This document shows, in pieces, positions 31,701 through 36,419 of a DNA stretch of 36,419 nucleotides (position 1 is its first letter; the number at the start of each line of letters is the position of its first letter). The DNA is from Nemertoderma westbladi (lineage: Eukaryota > Xenacoelomorpha > Nemertodermatida > Nemertodermatidae). The position numbers and the translations under genes were made by a program. Below the pieces are notes generated by a model. It did not search any database, was not told the DNA's origin, and saw only the letters and a program-made list of their open reading frames with translations. The DNA is taken from contig JAUCBJ010005233.1 in NCBI GenBank assembly GCA_032718475.1, positions 1 to 36,419 of the forward strand, written 5' to 3'.

Positions 31701-33597
31701 ATACACAGAGACACGTAATCTTTACACAAAGACACGTAATCTATACACAGAGAAACGTAATCTATACACAGAGACACGTAATCTATACACAGAGATACGT
31801 AATCTATACACAAAGACACGTAATCTATACACAGAGACACGTAATCTATACACAGAGACACGTAATCTATACACAGAGACACGTAATCTATACACAGAAA
31901 CACGTAATCTATACACAGAGACACGTAATCTATACACAGAGACACGTAATCTATACGCAGAGACACGTAATCTATACACAGAGACACGTAATCTATACAC
32001 AGAGACACGTAATCTTTACACAAAGACACGTAATCTATACACAGAGACACGTAATCTATACGCAGAGACACGTAATCTATACACAGAGACACGTAATCTA
32101 TACACAGAGACACGTAATCTTTACACAAAGACACGTAATCTATACACAGAGACACGTAATCTATACGCAGAGACACGTAATCTATACACAGAGACACGTA
32201 ATCTATACACAAAGACACGTAATCTATACACAGAGACACGTAATCTATACACAGAAACACGTAATCTATACACAGAGACACGTAATCTATACACAGAGAC
32301 ACGTAATCTATACACAGAGACACGTAATCTATACACAGAGACACGTAATCTATACACAGAGACACGTAATCTATACACAGAGACACGTAATCTATACACA
32401 GAGACACGTAATCTATACACAGAGACACGTAATCTATACAAAGAGACACGTAATCTATACACAGAGACACGTAATCTATACACAGAGAAACGTAATCTAT
32501 ACACAGAGACACGTAATCTATACACAGAGATACGTAATCTATACACAAAGATACGTAATCTATACACAGAGACACGTAATCTATACACAGAGACACGTAA
32601 TCTATACACAGAGACACGTAATCTATACACAGAGACACGTAATCTATACACAGAGACACGTAATCTATACACAGAGACACGTAATCTATACACAGAGACA
32701 CGTAATCTATACACAAAGACACGTAATCTATACACAGAGAAACGTAATCTATACACAGAGACACGTAATCTATACACAGAGATACGTAATCTATACACAA
32801 AGACACGTAATCTATACACAGAGACACGTAATCTATACACAGAGACACGTAATCTATACACAGAGACACGTAATCTATACACAGAGACACGTAATCTATA
32901 CACAGAGACACGTAATCTATACACAGAGACACGTAATCTATACACAGAGACACGTAATCTATACACAGAGACACGTAATCTATACACAGAGACACGTAAT
33001 CTATACACAGATACACGTAATCTATACACAGAGACACGTAATCTATACACAGAGACACGTAATCTATACACAGAGACACGTAATCTATACACAGAGACAC
33101 GTAATATTTACACAAAGACACGTAATCTATACACAGAGACACGTAATCTATACACAGAGACACGTAATCTATACGCAGAGACACGTAATCTATACACAGA
33201 GACACGTAATCTATACACAGAGACACGTAATCTTTACACAAAGACACGTAATCTATACACAGAGACACGTAATCTATACGCAGAGACACGTAATCTATAC
33301 ACAGAGACACGTAATCTTTACACAAAGACACGTAATCTATACACAGAGACACGTATTCTATACACAGAGACACGTAATCTTTACACAAAGACACGTAATT
33401 TATACACAGAGACACGTAATCTATACGCAGAGACACGTAATCTATACACAGAGACACGTAATCTATACACAGAGACACGTAATCTTTACACAAAGGCACG
33501 TAATCTATACACAGAGACACGTAATCTTTACACAAAGACACGTAATCTATACACAGAGACACGTAATCTATACACAGAGACACGTAATCTATACGCA
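25781..33597. repeat. 21-bp minisatellite array, about 370 units, with higher-order repeats
   Basis: The unit includes CACGTAATCTATACACAG and is 21 bp. Variants are TTTACACAAAG, TATACGCAGAG, GAGAAACG, GAGATACG and TACAAAGAG. A few 19-bp units (ACACAGACACGCAATCT type) occur at the left edge, near 25815-25850, 25915 and 26145. Since 21 is a multiple of three, two frames per strand stay open for thousands of codons (plus: 2300 and 1342 codons; minus: 1770 and 780). They encode only heptad-like TRNLYTE, HVIYTQR, SLCIDYV or SVYRLRV cycles, and I do not call them genes. Variant order repeats with a 2646-bp period (126 units) between about 28.07-30.4 kb and 30.65-33.09 kb, with whole-unit insertions. 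A smaller 229-bp period is seen at the left edge. Confidence 0.98.
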
Positions 33598-34381
33598 GTC
33601 TCTATCTCTTAGCGGTGCAACACAAAAAACTACTTTACGGGCAATCCAAAAGAGGTGCAATGATATTAATAGCTCAAGCACCTAAAGTGGTAATATCCGT
33701 CCGTGTCAATATTGTAACTTATCGTTTACGCGTTTCATTTACGTTATACTCGTAGGTTTGCCTGTTCGGTACGCCGTAGTTACTAGAATTACAAATACTG
33801 AATCTGATGAATATTAATGTAAAAAATAACTTACCACATTTGTAGCGAAATATAGACAGAAAAGAGCCAATGAGACTTGTATGAAGATAATTCGAGACAT
33901 AATATTATTTGGTCTGTTTAAATTTGTTTGGGTATTTTTCAAATATAGTTGTAACTATTTTCTTAATAAACTTAACATCGGCTTGTAATGTAACGACTCT
34001 TTATGCGGCTAGACCCGCGGTTTTTACTTATATGACGATCAACAGACTTTCTATTATAAAAATTATCAATAATAATTTAATAAAAACCGAAACAACCGAT
34101 AAATAATTTATTGAATTAGCATTGCTTATCCTTCAGGATTGTGAGTAAACCCATTAATATATAATTGGTAAAGTGTAGCAAATCTAATAGATTGTTAAGA
34201 ATGTATCAATAATCCCAAATTAATTATTTAATGAGAATATTTTTTTTATAATACCGTGATGTACGAAACAAATAGAAGCCTTAGAAGTATAGGGTACACT
34301 TATACAAACAATGCAGAACTGTAATGTTTTATTGATCTTACATCTTTGAGCCACAGACCACCAATCTCGTTCCTATCTCAA
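33598..34381. other. Intergenic, no supported gene
   Basis: AT-rich sequence between two arrays. Short frames only (for example 33909-34106), with no recognised protein. Confidence 0.5.
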
Positions 34382-34420
34382 GGGGGGTTGGGGGGTGGAG
34401 GGGGGGGGGGGGGGGGGGGC
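34382..34420. repeat. G-rich tract with a run of 20 G
   Basis: GGGGGGTTGGGGGGTGGA followed by 20 consecutive G (34400-34419). Expected to form G-quadruplexes and prone to length errors in sequencing. Confidence 0.95.
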
Positions 34421-34595
34421 GCTGGCAAATTAATATTACGTCTCAGTTAAATCAGCAAAAGATCAGCAATCAGAAAAGGAGCAGGTTTCAGGAACACTTT
34501 ATTATAAGAAAAATATTAAACGAAATTCAATAGAACAAATTCACATTTAGACATGCACTACATAATGTAGCGACCTGCATGCACTAATGTATACG

Positions 34596-35680
34596 CAGTA
34601 GTATCACATGGTCTACTGCACAGTACTGTAGTAGCACAGTGTCTACTGTACAGTAGTAGCACGTAGGGTCTACTGTACAGTAGTAGCACAGGGTCTACTG
34701 CACCGTAGTAGCACAGTGTCTACTGTACATTAGTAGCACAGGGTCTACTACACAGTAGTAGTACAGGGTCTACTGCAGAGTAGTAGCACAGGGTATACTG
34801 CACCGTAGTAGCACAGGGTCTACTGCACAGTAGTAGCACAGGGTCTACTACACCGTAGTAGCACAGGGTATACTGCACCGTAGTAGCACAGGGTCTACTG
34901 CACCGTAGTAGCACAGGGTCTACTGCACAGTAGTAGCACAGTGTCTACTACACCGTAGTAGCACAGGGTATACTGCACCGTAGTAGCACAGGGTCTACTG
35001 CACCGTAGTAGCACAGGGTCTACTGCACAGTAGTAGCACAGGGTCTACTACACAGTAGTAGCACAGGGTCTACTACACCGTAGTAGCACAGGGTATACTG
35101 CACCGTAGTAGCACAAGGTCTACTGCACAGTAGTAGCACAGGGCATACTGTGTAGTAGTAGCACAGCGCACAGGGTATACTGCACCGTAGTAGCACAGGG
35201 TCTACTGCACAGTAGTAGCACAGGGTCTACTACACCGTAGTAGCACAGGGTCTACTGCACAGTAGTAGCACAGTGTCTACTACACCGTAGTAGCACAGGG
35301 TATACTGCACCGTAGTAGCACAGGGTCTACTGCACCGTAGTAGCACAGGGTCTACTGCACAGTAGTAGCACAGTGTCTACTACACCGTAGTAGCACAGGG
35401 TATACTGCACCGTAGTAGCACAGGGTATACTGCACCGTAGTAGCACAGGGTCTACTGCACAGTAGTAGCACAGAATCTACTGCACAGTAGTAGCACAGGG
35501 CATACTGCATAGTAGTAGCACAGCGCACAGGGTATACTGCACAGTAGTACAGTTCTACTGCACAGTAGTAGCACAGAATCTACTGCAAGTAGTAGCACAG
35601 GGCATACTGCGTAGTAGTAGCACAGCGCACAGGATCTATTGCACAGTAGTAGCACAGGGTCTACTGCACAGTAGTAGCAA
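34596..35680. repeat. 25-bp minisatellite array, about 43 units
   Basis: The unit contains GTAGTAGCACAGGGTCTACT followed by GCAC(A/C). Each unit carries CTACTGCACAGTAG or CTACTACACCGTAG, which are near-palindromic and can fold. Variants are GTGTCTACTACACCG, GGTATACTGCACCG and the insertion AGCGCACAGG (near 35165, 35522 and 35623). Variant order recurs in blocks, for example the GTGTCTACTACACCG unit at 35273 and 35373, 100 bp or four units apart. Minus-strand frames over it (34720-34914 and 35452-35724) are repeat-derived and not genes. Confidence 0.96.
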
Positions 35681-36371
35681 ATACACAAACAGACATACAA
35701 GAAATACACAAACATACAGTACAAATAAAATACATTCTGTTAGGATTTCACTCCAGCAATATGTATTATATATTATGTACCGTATTCATATCTACCGTGT
35801 TCGTGTTACGTATCATATACAACTTATTTGCTTTCATATATAATATACAGTAGTAGGCCCTAAGGTTTAATAGTCATTAGTGTGTTCAAACGCAATTTGC
35901 TTAAGATGTTATCACATATTTACAGTATTATTAAAACACATGGTGTGTTTCATGAGTCAGACAGCCAGACACATGACTTATCTAGGGGTCTTAATAATAA
36001 TTAATTTATTTCATAATAGGCAATGTAGCCAATTAAGGCCATGATTGACATTTGACTGTACAGTTATTGGTGAATAACAGCACAGATAATATCCAGTCAG
36101 CATATAGATGAAAACCGACAAATAACAATGCTATTATGGGCTATACTACAGTATACTAAATACAGTAAATAACTACTTTACATTATAACTGCAGTGGGGG
36201 ATAGTGTCCCTCCTGCGCAAAGCAAAATATACGAAAAGTCCAATATTTAAAATTCTTTGTCTACTGCTTCCATATAAATACTCATATAATCGGTGCAATT
36301 TAAATATCGAGGGGTAATGCGAAAAATACTGTAGTTTCTTAGATACTTTATACGAGGATCCTTAAAGGGAA
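35681..36371. other. Intergenic, no supported gene
   Basis: AT-rich sequence with short TACAGTA-type words. No gene or structured repeat recognised. Confidence 0.5.
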
Positions 36372-36419
36372 GCACAGCACAGCACAGCAGCACAGCACAG
36401 CACAGCACAGCAACACAGC
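36372..36419. repeat. CAGCA/CACAG pentanucleotide microsatellite at window end
   Basis: Tandem AGCAC units with a few interruptions, running to the last base of the window, so its full length is unknown. Confidence 0.92.

Noticed and set aside
26710-33612. 2300-codon plus-strand ORF and the overlapping plus and minus frames (1342, 1770 and 780 codons)
   Set aside because: All are products of a 21-bp unit without stops in two frames per strand. No unique domain, signal peptide or splice structure was seen.
34596-35680. CRISPR-like regular array
   Set aside because: Units are contiguous with no unique spacers, the context is eukaryotic, and no cas genes are present. The same applies to the other two arrays.
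36372-36419. Telomere-like terminal repeat
   Set aside because: The CAGCA-type unit is not TTAGGG or any standard telomere repeat, and the window edge is arbitrary.
1-36419. Endogenous viral sequence
   Set aside because: No capsid, envelope, integrase or protease signature seen. The only reverse transcriptase belongs to a non-LTR retrotransposon with an AP-like endonuclease.

Overview
The window looks like nuclear DNA from an animal. It has a spliced gene of the IRF2BP family, a non-LTR retrotransposon, a tRNA-derived SINE-like element, several small inverted-repeat transposons and three large minisatellite arrays. Unique parts are AT-rich. The species cannot be fixed from sequence alone; the metazoan IRF2BP gene and the many short palindromes such as TAGGCCTA suggest a marine deuterostome, perhaps an echinoderm (inference, low confidence).

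Layout: 1-5215 is a minisatellite built from 38-bp and 31-bp units. 5216-7690 is AT-rich and packed with inverted repeats, including a foldback element of PIF/Harbinger type (6124-6639, TTA target duplications) inside a larger inverted-repeat structure. 8730-9830 is a broken plus-strand copy of the retrotransposon that is intact further right. About 10285-10530 is a SINE-like element. 10724-12500 (minus) is the only host gene I can support, a two-exon IRF2BP homologue of 479 residues. 12501-21690 has no credible gene but holds a TA-flanked MITE (13204-13436), a hAT-like element with 8-bp target duplications (13854-14775), a MITE at about 17230-17533, strong hairpins and short tandem repeats. 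21899-25126 (minus) is an uninterrupted 1075-codon endonuclease plus reverse transcriptase ORF of RTE-like type. 25781-33597 is a 21-bp minisatellite of about 370 units with a duplicated 2646-bp higher-order block. 34596-35680 is a 25-bp minisatellite, and the window ends in a CAGCA-type microsatellite.

The host gene probably encodes a nuclear transcriptional co-regulator. The rest is mobile or tandemly repeated DNA. The very long open frames over the arrays (up to 2300 codons) follow from unit sequence and length and are not treated as genes. The most informative points are the higher-order structure of the arrays, three small transposons whose ends and target duplications can be read directly, a patchwork-identity pair of retrotransposon copies, and clustered 8-bp palindromes.
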